Assembly (NCBI GenBank): GCA_002914805.1
Contig: JXTB01000573.1
Span: 1,916-65,915 of the forward strand
Source: Parasponia andersonii
Taxonomy: Eukaryota > Streptophyta > Magnoliopsida > Rosales > Cannabaceae
Length of the DNA: 64,000 nucleotides
Reading direction: 5' to 3'
The notes beneath the pieces are model-generated. The model did no database searches. It was given only the letters and a program-made list of their open reading frames with translations, and was not told where the DNA came from. Shown one piece after another: positions 13,861 through 25,985 of this stretch (within the stretch, counting starts at the first letter, position 1; each line of letters opens with the position of its first letter). The position numbers and the translations under genes were made by a program.

Positions 13861-15865
13861 GGGAAAAAATATGTTGAATAGTAAATAAAAGTTCTTGTTT
13901 CTTATTTTTTTCCCTAAAAAATGTCGAGTATTAAATGAAACTTCTTGTTTCTTATTATTATTATTTCTTTTTTAAAAAAAAGATAAAGATGGTTCATGTC
14001 TCTATGACTGCAAAGCAGTTCATAACGACTATTGTAGTGTGATTGTATTAAGATTACATTTTGTGCATTCACAGGTTCTTTTGGCACTGTCCATCGCGCT
14101 GATTGGCATGGCTCAGTAAGCATCTATTTTAATTTATACTGTTCCCCTAAGTTAATGGTGCAGAGACAGTAATGTGAACAAAACAGGAACAGTTTAGTTT
14201 TTTTTTTGTTTTTGTGTGTGCGTGTTTATTTAATTTAATTGATACACCTGTTTAGGTACTTCTTATCTGTTCTTTATGCATTATATAGTTCTTCATCATA
14301 ATCTTATCTGTTCTTTTGTTGCTATTGGCTGGTTTTGAATCTGTATTTGGAAATATATATTATGGCGAACTTTTGTACTATTGTCCTTTTTATCTCTATC
14401 TGCTGATTTCTTTAGCTTTTATGTCCAGATTTGGAGGTTCTGTTCTTCTTCTCCTCTCTCTAATCTCTTTGTTCACAACGTCTTGATAAAAATTTTGAAA
14501 TTATAGGATGTTGCTGTGAAGATCCTTATGGAACAAGACTTTCATCCAGAACGCTTAAATGAATTTTTGAGGGAGGTATAGACGAGCAACTTCCTAGAAA
14601 CTGAGTCTAAATTAGTAGTTAATTTGAATTTCTTAGACTTGTTCTAATGTGTGGTTACACTTTTTTTGTTTGCTAGGTTGCAATAATGAAACGTCTGCGA
14701 CATCCAAATATTGTTCTCTTTATGGGTGCGGTGACGCAGCCGCCAAACTTGTCCATAGTCACAGAATATTTATCAAGGTTTTGTCCGTTGTGCAGAAGAT
14801 ATAGTTCTATAACTTAAAGAGGTTTAGAAATTCCCTAATATATCATAGTGTGCCTCTTACAGAGGTAGCTTGTATAGGCTTTTGCATAAACCTGGTGCAA
14901 GAGAGATATTGGATGAGAGGCGTCGGTTGAATATGGCTTATGATGTGGTATAATATCAATTATGTACATTTTTTTTTCCTACAGTTCTTAATGCCTTCTC
15001 TTTAATGTGGACATCATCATCCTTTTTATTTAAAAATTATGTTGAGCTAAATTATTTGTCAACAGGCAAAGGGAATGAATTATCTTCATAGACGTAATCC
15101 TCCAATTGTTCATCGAGATTTAAAATCTCCAAATCTTCTTGTTGACAAGAAATATACCGTGAAGGTAGGTGGGATGAGGTTTTTTCTTTGCTTGTATTGG
15201 GTGGTGTGGGTGTGGGTGTGAGTGTGAGTTGAGGATGATGGATTCTGTTTGGTTCACTGATAGTTTGTCTGTTAAGAATGATTGGGTACCATGTCAGTTT
15301 ATTTGAACTAGTACAGAAGTTTGATACATTGTAGACCATATTCTAGTCATGTTCTTACTAGATTGTTTTTCACCATATGTGTTGGCTCTTTATCTTTGTG
15401 CTCTCACGGCTTGTTTGTTGTTTCAGGTTTGTGATTTCGGCCTTTCACGTCTAAAGGCAAATACATTTCTTTCATCAAAATCAGCTGCTGGGACTGTAAG
15501 TTCTATTGAAACTGGTTCCGAGTTAAAATTTTGAGTCACCAATTTAAGGTGGATGGGGATACCTGTATTTTTTATATTAAACATGTTTGAAAATTTATCA
15601 TCCTATAGCCTGAATGGATGGCACCAGAAGTTCTCTGTGATGAGCCATCAAATGAAAAGTCAGACGTTTACAGCTTTGGTGTAATATTGTGGGAACTTGC
15701 CACATTGCAACAACCATGGAGCAATTTAAATCCTGCTCAGGTCTGTTTCGTAAAGTTGATGAGTTATAAAGTTCATTATGTATTATGCGAATACATGTAT
15801 TTATTTTATGTCCTGTTTGGAAATTATTTGCTCCAACAGATTTCCAAGGGAGCATGGAAAGTTTA

Positions 15866-15902
<37 letters not shown>

Positions 15903-16376
15903 GTATGTATGCATATAAATGAAGATTATGAAGTTTTAGCCTTTAGGCAGGTCCCAATTTTAGAATATTGTCAATTAGATTGAATTCTATGCACTTAAAA
16001 CACAGTTGAGGTGGACATGATNCTGTTGGATTTAGGGGTAAAAGGCTTGAGATTCCACGTGATTTGAACCCTCAAGTTGCTTCTTTAATTGAGGCATGCT
16101 GGGCCAAGTGAGTTTAGTCTCCAATTATGTGTACTGTTCATATACAATATATATATATATATATATACACATATATGCATACAATATACATATACACGCA
16201 TGTATTGACTTATTGAAATGATTGTTTTCTTCAAATTGATTTCTATGAACAAATGGTCATATTGCAGTGAACCATGGAAACGACCTTCATTTGCAAGTAT
16301 CATGGACTCTTTGAGGCCATTGATTAAACCTCCCACATCTCAACCTGGCCATCCAGATATGCAATTACTAACCTGA
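9454..16376 (+). CDS. CTR1: CTR1-type Raf-like MAPKKK, negative regulator of ethylene signalling
   Basis: Fifteen exons: 9454-10089, 11344-11645, 11743-11887, 12128-12231, 12830-13038, 13432-13749, 14075-14115, 14507-14575, 14677-14777, 14863-14947, 15066-15164, 15427-15495, 15609-15740, about 16012-16107, 16268-16376. Joined, they give about 837 residues, close to Arabidopsis CTR1. The start gives [13 protein letters not shown], the family N-terminus. Exons 1-5 encode the conserved EDR1/CTR1 regulatory region, including a Ser-rich stretch ([16 protein letters not shown]) and [10 protein letters not shown]. The kinase domain starts near residue 563: glycine loop GAGSFGTV, VAVK lysine about 590, HRDLKSPN with catalytic Asp about 688, DFG about 706-708, APE in exon 13. 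In plants this kinase acts at the ER with ethylene receptors and phosphorylates EIN2 to keep the pathway off. Intron 1 is long (1254 bp). Exon 14 is damaged by an ambiguous base at 16022 (see findings). Identity is firm. Confidence 0.95.
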
Positions 16377-19137
16377 ATGGTAGAACATTCAATCAGTCTT
16401 ATTCATGCACATAGTACAGCATTCTTGTCTGATTTGATGACTGGCACGCGTTCATACCGTTCAGAGAGTCTCAGGTGCAGTATGCATAAAACTTTACACC
16501 TGTTAGTCAATCTTGATTGTTCCCTATTCTATAACTGCTATATACGTAGATGTAATGGAAACAAACATGTTTAGAAAATGGCTTGTAGTCTCATATTAGC
16601 ACATGATTTTAGTCCTATTAGACTCAAGAGATTCCCATTTTTTTGCCCCACTGTAGATTCAACGATCAGGTAACTTGGTGCTTTCTTTTTCTGTTTGAAA
16701 TGTGCTATCCCCTTGGTAGTTGTGACCCTGATTACAAACTTATAACTTATAACATGGGAACTGGGCAGAGATTCAACTGAATGTCTCTAGAATACACAAT
16801 TAGAATGAAATATGGGGTGGGCGGGTGGGGTGGGGTGAGGCGGGGTGAGACATCCAGCGAAACAGAAGCTGGTGTTCAAGTCAGGCGCAGGAGAGGAAAG
16901 GGGTGGGGTATAGTGGCAATGAGGCATTCTGTTATTTTTCCTTAGTAGAGAAATTAGCTTTAGTTTGAAATTCAGGTGTATAGTAAAACTAATTATACCA
17001 TCTAATTGCGTGTTTACACCAAAGTGATTCATTTGGTTGCTGGTTTCTGATTTTTTTTTTTTTTTTTTTTACCCTTTCTTTGGTTGCAGGATATCATTGT
17101 TCTACATTTCTGTTACTAATTACCGATTTAGAATACTGATTCTTTTCACAATGAACCACTGTAAGTGCGGACAAGGTCCGCATTACAATTTACCTCCCAG
17201 AAAATATAGTTTGCCGAAAGCCTTTTTGTCAAGCCATCCCAGAGAAAATGTAAAATTTATTTATTTTAATTTTTTTGTAATCTTGTATGTAAAGAGTGAA
17301 TAGAATGAGCTAATGAGAAGCAGCTTTGCGGCATTTCACACCACTTGGACCTGTTTTAACCCTCTTTTTTCTTGGGTACAAAAGGTGATATCTACTGCAG
17401 GTTTCAGCTTGTCGCCGGAATCCCATTACAAAACCAGAACCATAAATTTATTGGTCTTCAGAATTAAGATTTTACACATTGAGCTACTTCCATCTCAATT
17501 ATGCTTGAAAAATTATAACGATCAAGTTATATTGGCAAGGCTATTTACTAATTTTATCTACACTTAAGCATTATCTATGGATCAACAACATGGTCACTTA
17601 TCGGGAAAAAAAAAAGAGAGAGAGAAAGAACAACAACAACATGATACTTAAATACTACAATATACTACAATATGGCATCATCAAGTGAGAAGAGGACAAA
17701 CTACATATTATTTACGATGGGGTACCTTTGATAGAAGCTTAATTTAATGGATACGAGTTAGGATCTCTCTCTCCTGGAGGGCCAGAGTGGTTGGTGGTCC
17801 CCAATACCGACCATTGACTCTTGAATCCCAACATGTCCCCAGCAGTGACCTATACCCAAATCTTATGATCAATACTAACAGGCTAAGGAGCTGAAATGGA
17901 CTCCACTCTCTCTCAGGGACTATTCTCAGTCCCAATGCCTGGCTGATACGAACTTCAATAGATATGCTGTAGTGGTGCTTTCTTTTTTCTTCGCCTCTTT
18001 CCACTTTTGAAAATAAAGGCATTCACATACCTCAATTTCACCGAAGAATACGGTGGATTTTCATCGTTATAACGTGAGGTATAAAGTAAGGAATTTTCCA
18101 TTTAATATTTGGCCAGATGGGTTGAGTTTAGGATTAAGTATTCCACTCCGACTCTAATTATATATAAATTAATTTATAATTTTTATATAATAATAATTCA
18201 ACTAGATATTTTAAAAAATCTAATAATAAATAGTCAAATACTAATATTATTTGAGTTTTAAATATTTGAGATTGTAGTATCTTTTTTAATGAATAACAAC
18301 TCTTAACATGTTAAAGTTCTATTTGAATGTATTTTTTTTGGTTATTTAGATTTTTTATTAAATCGTAATCACAGTGAATTTGAGCTAAAATTCGACTTTT
18401 CAACGAGGTTAACTTTAATTTAGATTTTTTTTTCTGATATATTTATATTTTTAATTTGGACAAAAACATATGATTGTTTGATTAATTTGACAATTTCAAA
18501 TGGAGATCTCAATATATCAATATAAAAACTAATCCTCGATAAAGATTATCTGAAATTATTATGTACTAAACTAATGATGAATGATGCAGAAATTGAATGA
18601 TAAAATTATTATGTACTAAACTAATGATGAATGATGCAGAAATTGAATGATAAAATAATAACTATAATAATTAAAATGAGGATAATAAACGCAAAACAAG
18701 TTACGCTACTTTAACGTCTCGTACTCTAAATGGTAGACAAAAAATTATCACATGGATTATGATAGTATGGGTGTTATTGCCATTAATGAGAATCATGTGT
18801 ATGTGAAAAAGGTTAGACATGGTAATACCATTACCAAACAGTACTTTTTATTGTTATTATTTGTAATTTTAATATTCTTTTACATCTAATTTAAATCGTG
18901 TTAACCTTTTTTTTTTTAATGGCCCCAAAAGATGCCACATTTTTTAAGCTTCTTTGAAATCCTTCAGCTACTAAAACGGGTTCTTTAAAATATTTACCAT
19001 AACATTGTGCGTGTGTTTTTTTTCTTTTAGCACTTCAGGTGAAAATAAAGTGGGAACATCATTCATGTGATTTTTCACACATGCAATGCACATGGTAATA
19101 ACTAATAAATTAAATAGTAAAAATACCTCCTGCACAC

Positions 19138-19172
<35 letters not shown>

Positions 19173-19600
19173 TATGGGCCTATATATAAAGAAATTAAAA
19201 AAATGAAAAAGAAAACAAAAGCCATTAAGATGCTGACACTAGTTGTGTGAACAGAAACAAAATAAACAATGAATAACGTCCCTGTCCCAAATCTAAAATT
19301 CACCTCGTCCTGAATGCTGATTGGCTATCCCAGTTACCTTCTTCGCTAAGAATCAAGACCGGACCGGCCCATAAAATCATCGTTCAAAATTTCAACCAAT
19401 AAACAGTAAGCCTAACCAACCAACCCGGTCCAGAAAAAAAAAAATTTTAAAAAACCCAAATAGCAAAAATATCTGGACCGGGCGGGTCCCAACTGTCGAC
19501 CGGTTCAGCTTGAGGACCACAACGATAGTAACTACCAGGAAGCCTCACCCTGTCAAGGTCGGTGCTCTCGCTCTCTCGAATCAAATTTCAGAATATTGAA
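16377..19600. other. Spacer between CTR1-like and Hsf genes
   Basis: The first several hundred bases are probably the 3' UTR of the CTR1-like gene. The rest is AT-rich with a poly(T) run at about 17050-17070, a two-copy 50-bp tandem repeat (18551-18650) and a (TA)n tract at about 19140-19170. Open frames at 17037-17567, 17744-18022 and 18971-19303 show no recognisable domain. The GC-richer part from about 19340 on (GGACCGGCCC and similar) is likely the proximal promoter of the Hsf gene; a CCAAT-type ATTGGCTAT lies near 19320. Confidence 0.5.
18551..18650. repeat. Tandem duplication, two copies of 50 bp
   Basis: Units 18551-18600 and 18601-18650 are identical except at their second base (G versus A). 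Each contains ATGTACTAAACTAATGATGA. The region is non-coding. Confidence 0.92.
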
Positions 19601-19650
19601 AGAAGTGACTAAACCCAAGCCCCACTTTCCCCTGAAAAACCACCAAATCC

Positions 19651-19893
19651 ATGGCTCGGAACGATCAAAGACTGTACCATAACAGTAGCCAAGTTCCACC
19701 GCCTTATGATTCTCTCTTGAGATTTTTATCGAACACCTTGTCGGCAATCCAATTCGACCCTCTTATACACCCACTTACCTACTCCATTTCTTCATTTTTA
19801 ACCGACCATAACCGTCTCTCTATTCGATATTTTTCTCCCAATCTCGTTCTGAACCAAAAACACGTTCTGGGTACTGAGATATCGAGTCGATGA
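19651..19893 (+). other. Possible upstream ORF (80 codons) overlapping the HsfA3 start as ATGA
   Basis: An ATG at 19651 opens an 80-codon frame beginning MARNDQRLYHNSS that ends with TGA at 19891-19893. The stop overlaps the Hsf start codon at 19890-19892 in a four-base ATGA. If transcription starts upstream of 19651, ribosomes would meet this frame first and could only translate the Hsf by leaky scanning or termination-reinitiation. The peptide has no family resemblance I know. Whether the transcript reaches 19651 cannot be seen from the sequence. Confidence 0.35.
19801..19806 (+). promoter_or_regulatory. DRE/CRT core ACCGAC upstream of the Hsf start
   Basis: The six-base core ACCGAC lies 84 bases before the Hsf ATG. 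In Arabidopsis, HsfA3 is switched on by DREB2 factors binding such elements, so a DRE here fits the family. The element is short, occurs by chance, and may lie inside the transcribed leader. Confidence 0.3.
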
Positions 19894-22477
19894 ATCCCAA
19901 AGATGAAGGCTTTCTTCCTCGGTCTTCCGAGGAATTGGAGTCGGAGACTTTTGGGTTTTCTTCGATTGGGTCGGAGATGGCTGAGCCGTTAGGAGCTCAG
20001 GCCCAGCCATTTCTCTCTGAGCCTTTCTTCATGGATAGTGCTGCTAGTTTTTCCATGGATAGTATTAAGTTTTCTGGGTCTCATTCTTCGTCTTCATTTG
20101 GCTTCTCTCCAAGTGAAATTGAAGCTTTTCCATCTATGAACCCGTCACAATCTTCGTCTTCTCCTGTTTTTGGGTTTAAGGCGGGAAATCCAGTTGGGGA
20201 AATAGCTCATACTGTACCATCCACTACCGGAGGAGAGGCTGGAGCTCCGGTTACTGGTAGTGGGACGGAGTTTGTTGCAGTACCTCAGCCTCTTGAATGT
20301 TTACTGGGCAGTCCAGTTCCGCCATTTCTGTCAAAAACTTTTGATCTTGTGGACGACCCAACACTCGACCCGATTATATCGTGGGGTTCGACCGGCGGGA
20401 GCTTCGTCGTGTGGGACCCTCTGGAGTTTGCCAGGCTCATTCTGCCACGGAATTTCAAGCACAACAATTTCTCCAGTTTTGTCCGGCAGCTTAATACTTA
20501 TGTGGGTATTTTAGTAACACCGTCTGTAGTGACCGCTGTGATCTGTATGTAAACTTGTTGTTTTTGTCTATTCTTTTTCTTCTGTAATATTCAGTTGTTT
20601 TGTTTTGTGTATTATTCTTTGTTTATTTGTAATTGGTTTCGCATTGGTCCGAAAGATGTAACTGACTTGTAATTTTGTATGCCTTAATATTCATAATCAG
20701 ATTATGATGGAACTGGTGATGTATACTTTCACTCTCAATTAATTGTAAACATTTTTAATTGCATTTGTACCTAACAATGATTTGTTGCTTTGAAGTTTGG
20801 TACTTTCCTTGTCGTTATGGTTTATAGTTCATACAGGTTAATGATGGACATATCTGCTGGTGCTGGTCACGTAGTGTTCATTATAATTTCTGTAGCTATA
20901 CTTTTATGGTGTATTCTCTCATGTATAACATTTACGTAATTGTAAGACTTGTTATCTTTTCCTTATGTCCCATAAGACTTATATACTGAATCTTAAGGAG
21001 ATGGTAGAAGAAGGAGCTGCATATTTCATTATCATAACGCCAAGAAAGGAACATCTTCCCCTATTGAGTACTAGAAAAGGGAAGTTCATCGTCTTCAGGT
21101 AGAATTTCAGGTTCCGATGAAACATTTATTGTGGCCGTTTGTTAAACATCAATGCACTTGCCAGCTTCTTCAAGTTTAGAAAAGCTTTTCTGTGATTGCA
21201 GATTTTGTAATACAGTTTAGCTCATTGTATGCTTGAATTTTGTTGACTTCAATTATTTTTCTTGTCTGATCAGTTAGTCATCATGTAAAATATCATATTT
21301 GTCTTGTGATATCTGTACCACTTTCTCCCACTCACTCTTGAATTGTTTTGACTACTGTTTTCAGGGATTTCGTAAGATTGATACTGATAAGTGGGAGTTT
21401 GCAAATGAAGCATTCCAGCGAGGGAAGAAACATCTTTTGAAGAGCATCCAACGTCGCAAAGCAACTCAATCCCAGCAGATAGCAAGCTATATTGGGTCTT
21501 TTACTGAAGCAGGGAAGTCTGGACTGGAAGGTAAGGTAGAGAGGTTGAGGAAGGAGAAGAGTACGTTGATGCAGGAGGTTGTCGAATTGCAGCAGCAGCA
21601 GCGGGGTACAGTTCACCTTATGGAAATGGTGAACAAGAGGATCCAGTCCGCTGAGAAAAGACAGAAACAGATGGTTTCTTTCTTCGCGAAGATGCTTCAG
21701 AATCCGTCGTTCATTGCTAGACTTAAGCAGAAGGAACAACAGAAAGAGATAGGCTCCTCAAGGGTGCGTAGGAAATTCGTGACACAACAGCAACATGAAA
21801 TTGGTGAACCAGATTCTTCCATGGAAGCGCAGCTGGTGAAGTACAGTCCTGGTTGGAGAAACCTTGGCATACCTTCTGCAGGGCCAGATGTGAATCCATT
21901 TCCTACTGAGCAAGGTATGGCAGGGAACCTGGTTATAGATGAAGAAAACATGCCATTCCAATCCCAGGATTTCACATCTGATAAATTGACTCTATCAGAT
22001 GAAATAACAGCAATGCAGGAATTTTATAGAACAGCGGACCAAGCGGGAGTAGGGGCATCAAGCATGCAAACTGAAGATCCTCTCTTTAAAGGAAAGGGTA
22101 TTCTGAGCCCACAACAAGAGCTTAATCCCGAGTATTATGTCTCTTTCCCAGAGGATTTGATAAAGGGGAAGAGTTTTCCAGAACTCTCATCTACAGGAAT
22201 GGAAAGCATCATTAAACAAGATGATATGTGGAGCATGGGTCTTGATGCCAGCGCTGGTATGTCTAGTGGTGGCAATGAGTTATTGGATACTCCAGTCACC
22301 TATGAAATGCCAGAGCTGGGAATGATCAGTGGGTCATTGGATATCTGGGATTTAGGTTCATTGCAAGTAGGAGGTTCGGAAGTTCACAAGTGGTCAGCTG
22401 ATGAATCACCATTTAACGAGCCTGAAAATCAAGCTAGCCAACCTAAAGATGATATACCTAAAAATATGGATCCATAG
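19890..22477 (+). CDS. HSFA3: Class A heat-shock transcription factor, HsfA3 type
   Basis: Two exons, 19890-20501 and 21365-22477, give 574 residues. The 863-bp intron splits the DNA-binding domain between RQLNTY and [12 protein letters not shown], the conserved intron position of plant Hsf genes. The DNA-binding domain covers about residues 144-240 ([18 protein letters not shown], then [18 protein letters not shown]). It is followed by a basic [12 protein letters not shown] stretch and the HR-A/B coiled coil (about 262-330, [20 protein letters not shown]). The long acidic C-terminus has Trp-centred activator-like motifs ([21 protein letters not shown]), as in HsfA3, which uses several Trp motifs. 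The family drives the delayed heat-stress and drought programme downstream of DREB2. Longer N-terminal extension (about 140 residues, Ser-rich) than in Arabidopsis. HsfA3 is favoured over A1/A2 because of [13 protein letters not shown] and [17 protein letters not shown]. Confidence 0.92.
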
Positions 22478-23754
22478 GGCTACATTTGCTTTTGCATTTG
22501 ATGCCTGGTGGATCCTAATTATTCTAGTTTTCCAGGGTTGACTGGGACGATTTGTTAATGAATATTTGATTCATTTAGCTACCAAGTTCTGTTCATTCTT
22601 TATTGTTATAAGCTTTCCTTTTTAATTGTTTTACTCGGATGAACCCCTGTGAATATTACCTTATTTAACTAAATATAGTGGTGTTGTTTATGAGCTGCAC
22701 TCTACAGAGTTTCTCCTTACAAATATTTGTTTTGAGTTGGGAAAACTGCAGGTCTGTGATTCTTGGAAGGAAGCCCTATGATTGAACTGGGACTAGCTTT
22801 GCTTATACTATATGGTCCTTTCCGAGAGGTATGGTTTACCTTCGAGTCGTAATAGTTTACAATGTCCCAGTAGTATTTTCATTACCCTTCTTCAGGGCTG
22901 TTTTCACCCTCAGGCATTTCATATTTTTTTTATTTTTTTTGCTGGGGACAGGCATTTCATATGTGGGGTGAAACCGGGCGTCATATTGGAAATAGAATGG
23001 CTTTTTATATGATATGAACTACCCTTGACCAGGAGTTTTGGAGTTCCAGTCCACTTGACAGAGTTTGCTCTCAGACCCACCTTTTGGATCTTCCTGGGAC
23101 AAATCGGGGAACAATCACCGACTTTCACACGCCTTTATTTTCTATTTTTCATTTTGTGACAGAAATGTAGGTCTATAGTCTTCTACATCTAATTCTAGTG
23201 TTTTAAATTACTTGAGTAGCCTGTAGCCTACACGCAAATCTTTTTTTTTTTTTTTGGTCCCCGACTGAATATATTGCTTGCTGCAATATTCCCACAAAGG
23301 GTCTAATTGTAGATTCTCATCAAATTACTTGCTTGCTTGCCTAACCCCAACTCATCTTGCAAGCATTCATGATTCAAAAGGTCATTTTTATTCTCTTCTG
23401 CGACACCTCAGTTCAACCGTCCATTCGCCTTCCATTTATGCAAACACTGAATTTGTTACCCAGTAAACGGCAAGCAGGATTGCCTCATTGGTTGACCACC
23501 ATCAAGAAAAGAGGTGGTTTACAAACAAATATTACTGAAAAGCTGAATTGGGTGATAATTATAATGGTGTATTTGAACATTACTAACCAAAAATGACATA
23601 ATGCATCCTAGACATGATATCTATGGATGCATCACAGGCAAATCAATCTGTGATACAGGAAGAAAAGAATTCCATGCCTCTTCTTAAATCTCTTCTGCAT
23701 TTGGTCTCCACTATTGAAGTGGGACCTTTGAGCCAACGATGAGTCAAAACAGGA
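22478..23754. other. Convergent 3' region between the Hsf and RPF2 genes
   Basis: The two flanking genes end towards each other here, so most of this is expected to be their 3' UTRs and terminators. A poly(T) run lies at about 23241-23257. Short open frames (22812-23012, 23278-23596) have no family resemblance. No other gene is visible. Confidence 0.6.
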
Positions 23755-25722
23755 TTACTCAGAATCTTCCTTTTGCTTTTTTGATGCATGCTCGTTGTCA
23801 TCACCACTTTTCAATTTAGCTTCACGGCGCTCCCTCTTCACTCCCTTGGCTTTGTAAGGTAAAGCTGTCTCTCCAACCTGTATGCCCAAACAGAGACCAA
23901 AGCACGATAAAGATTAAACTATTATGTTAATCAACCAAGTAGCTAACAAATATTGAATATTGGAAAATAACTCTGTAGATCATCGAGAAGAGGAGTAGAC
24001 TAGAACCGGTTTTACCTTCTGATCTGGAATGTATACTTTTCCAATCTTCCCCTCAATAGCATCCTGGCTAACATTCTTAACCTGCCAGTACAAACAGCAA
24101 TCATTTACAACCTGTGTTCCCTGGCAAAGGAAACAAAAGAGACTCAAAAGAATTGAGTGATCAAACCTTCTTCTTGGTCTGATCTTTGGCTGTTTTCATA
24201 GCTTCTTTTCTAAGGCCTTCATTAGGTAGACGATGTCGACGGACTACTAAATCCATGGATGGACCAACTTCTACAAGTTCCATTCTTGGCACTATAGATC
24301 CAGATTTTTTCAGCCGTAGCGCACAATGACTAAGAAATACTTTATTAGAAGATGTAGCTGTACATACATAGGCACGGTCTACTCCACCAAGATTTAAATT
24401 TTCAATAACCTGTACACATATAAGCCTATGTAACTTTCTCAAAACTAAAACAAGATAAGAGTGCAATGGACATAAAAAATGTACCTCTCCTCGTAATAGA
24501 TCAAGCAAAACTTCCTTCAAATGTTTCAACTCTTCCGAGCTATCAAATCCTTCTCCAATGAAAGCAATAAAAGGTTTTGAGCCTGCCTTTGGAGCTAGTT
24601 TCTTATCATATGTAAACGATTCCATGGGCTTAAAATTTTCAACCCCAACCTCTACAAGATCATATATATGGTGATCATAAGTTCTCCCTATCACAAGATT
24701 GTCAGGTCGCTTCTTTGAGTGAGAACCAAACTGAAATTAAAGCAATAAAAGAAAAAATTTAAAAAAAAAAATTGCCAAAGGAAACACAGAACATAAACAA
24801 AATAAAATAGTTGACTAAATTTCAGTTAAAATCTCTAATAGACATGAGGGATTAAATGCTCTAGAAGGGAAAAGAAAGAAATGTTTTATAGTTTCAGATG
24901 ATCCATTAAGCCTGCTAATTCGCTGCACGCAAAGAAATGCCTTCTAAAACAAACTTTCATCCAAATGCGTCCTCACCAAGTTTGGAAAAACTAATTTGAT
25001 AATTAAGCCAAGAAGTTGAGTATGAAGCTTTACACCTAGAGCTCTAAGGTAGCTAAACAGGCCAACAAAATCTCTAAGTATCATATAGAAGAAGCTCAAT
25101 CAAAGCACATACACATTGGATTTTTTACTTTTGCAACATAGCATTAGACGAATCCAATTTGGAATAATAGACGTAAACTAACACAAAACAAACCAAACTT
25201 CACTTAAAAGGAAAATTATGATCATCTGTTTCAACTTACTACAAACATGCTGCAGTCAGTTTTCTGAGAGAAAAACTCCAATGCAGTTTCACCACCGCTT
25301 TCGAATGGCCTAACTTCTCCATTCTTTCGGCTAAACCTCACCGCACTTTCCTTCTTCAGGTGATAAATTTGAGTCAATACAGAATTCAACACACCACTGG
25401 TCTTGGTACCATGGAGTATCAGAGTCTTCTTCCCGGTCTCAACCTGTAAATTCAGGTCCAAAAATACAAAACCCCAAAACCCAATTACAATTTTTAAAAA
25501 AAAAAAATGATAAACACCTCAGCCTTTACAGTTTTAAATGTTTTGAACTTCAGGCCATCAATTTTTCAAGGAATAATTTTCCCGGGAAACAAACGCAGCC
25601 AGTTGGGAAATGTAAAAAAATGAAAAAGTAAATAAATAAATAAGGGAACTCACACGCTTAGGAGCGCGTTTCTCAAGCTCTCGCCTAGCTTTTCCTTTCT
25701 TAGGAGTTTTCACTTTCAACAT
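23755..25722 (-). CDS. RPF2: Ribosome production factor 2 homolog (Brix-domain, 60S assembly)
   Basis: Six exons on the minus strand: 25654-25722, 25240-25443, 24485-24730, 24167-24409, 24016-24081, 23755-23877. All junctions are GT-AG and phase 0; the product is 316 residues, near the usual plant length. The protein starts MLKVKTPKKGKARRELEKR. The Brix domain runs from about residue 24 to about 235 with TLILHGTKTSGVLN, then NLVIGRT, KPFIAFIGEGF, CALRLKKSGSIVPRMELVEV and GPSMDLVVRRHR. The C-terminus is a lysine-rich nucleolar-type tail ending KKQKEDSE. In yeast and plants RPF2 pairs with RRS1 to recruit the 5S RNP to pre-60S particles in the nucleolus. The ATG at 25720-25722 sits six bases after a good acceptor, so a 5'-UTR intron is likely. 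Convergent with the Hsf gene. Confidence 0.95.
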
Positions 25723-25728
25723 GATTAT

Positions 25729-25824
25729 CTGTAAGAACCAGTTGATGAATACGATATATACACATATATACTTATATATATAATTCACAAATGAAAGAGT
25801 AAAAGGTGAGGTGAAATGGGAATA
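25729..25824 (-). other. Probable 5'-UTR intron of the RPF2 gene
   Basis: On the minus strand a donor (GTATTC, starting at 25824) and an acceptor (TTCTTACAG, ending at 25729) bracket 96 bases; the coding start follows six bases later. The in-frame sequence upstream of the ATG contains no plausible coding, which fits an untranslated first exon. The donor is not a strong match, so the exact site is uncertain. Confidence 0.5.
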
Positions 25825-25895
25825 CCAGTCGCGGAGAAACAAGGTGAGAGCTTGGAGCAGACGTAAGGGTTTCTCTGGCAGAAGAAGATAGTAGC

Positions 25896-25985
25896 TAGGG
25901 TTTTTCTGCTCAAAAGATGGTGATGACTTATGAATGACAATGGGTTTAAGGGCCCTTTTATCTGCCGGACTTGGGCCGAGCCCAT
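25896..25985 (-). promoter_or_regulatory. telo-box plus site II motifs upstream of RPF2
   Basis: On the minus strand, AAACCCTA (telo-box) lies at 25896-25903. TGGGC-type site II motifs lie around 25972-25985 (TGGGCC at 25972-25977 on plus and TGGGCT on minus), and GGGCCC at 25950-25955. Telo-box and site II pairs are the known promoter signature of plant ribosomal-protein and ribosome-biogenesis genes. This matches the RPF2 identity. They may also partly lie in the transcribed leader. Confidence 0.6.

Noticed and set aside
16085..16336. 83-codon minus-strand frame at the CTR1 3' end
   Set aside because: It spans a TA microsatellite and antisense of exons 14-15.
19587..19605. Heat-shock-element-like TTCAGAATATTGAA before HsfA3
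   Set aside because: The TTC and GAA blocks are one base apart rather than two, so it is not a proper nTTCnnGAAn array.
21332..21975. Minus-strand frames over HsfA3 exon 2
   Set aside because: Shadows of the coding strand; no conserved domain.
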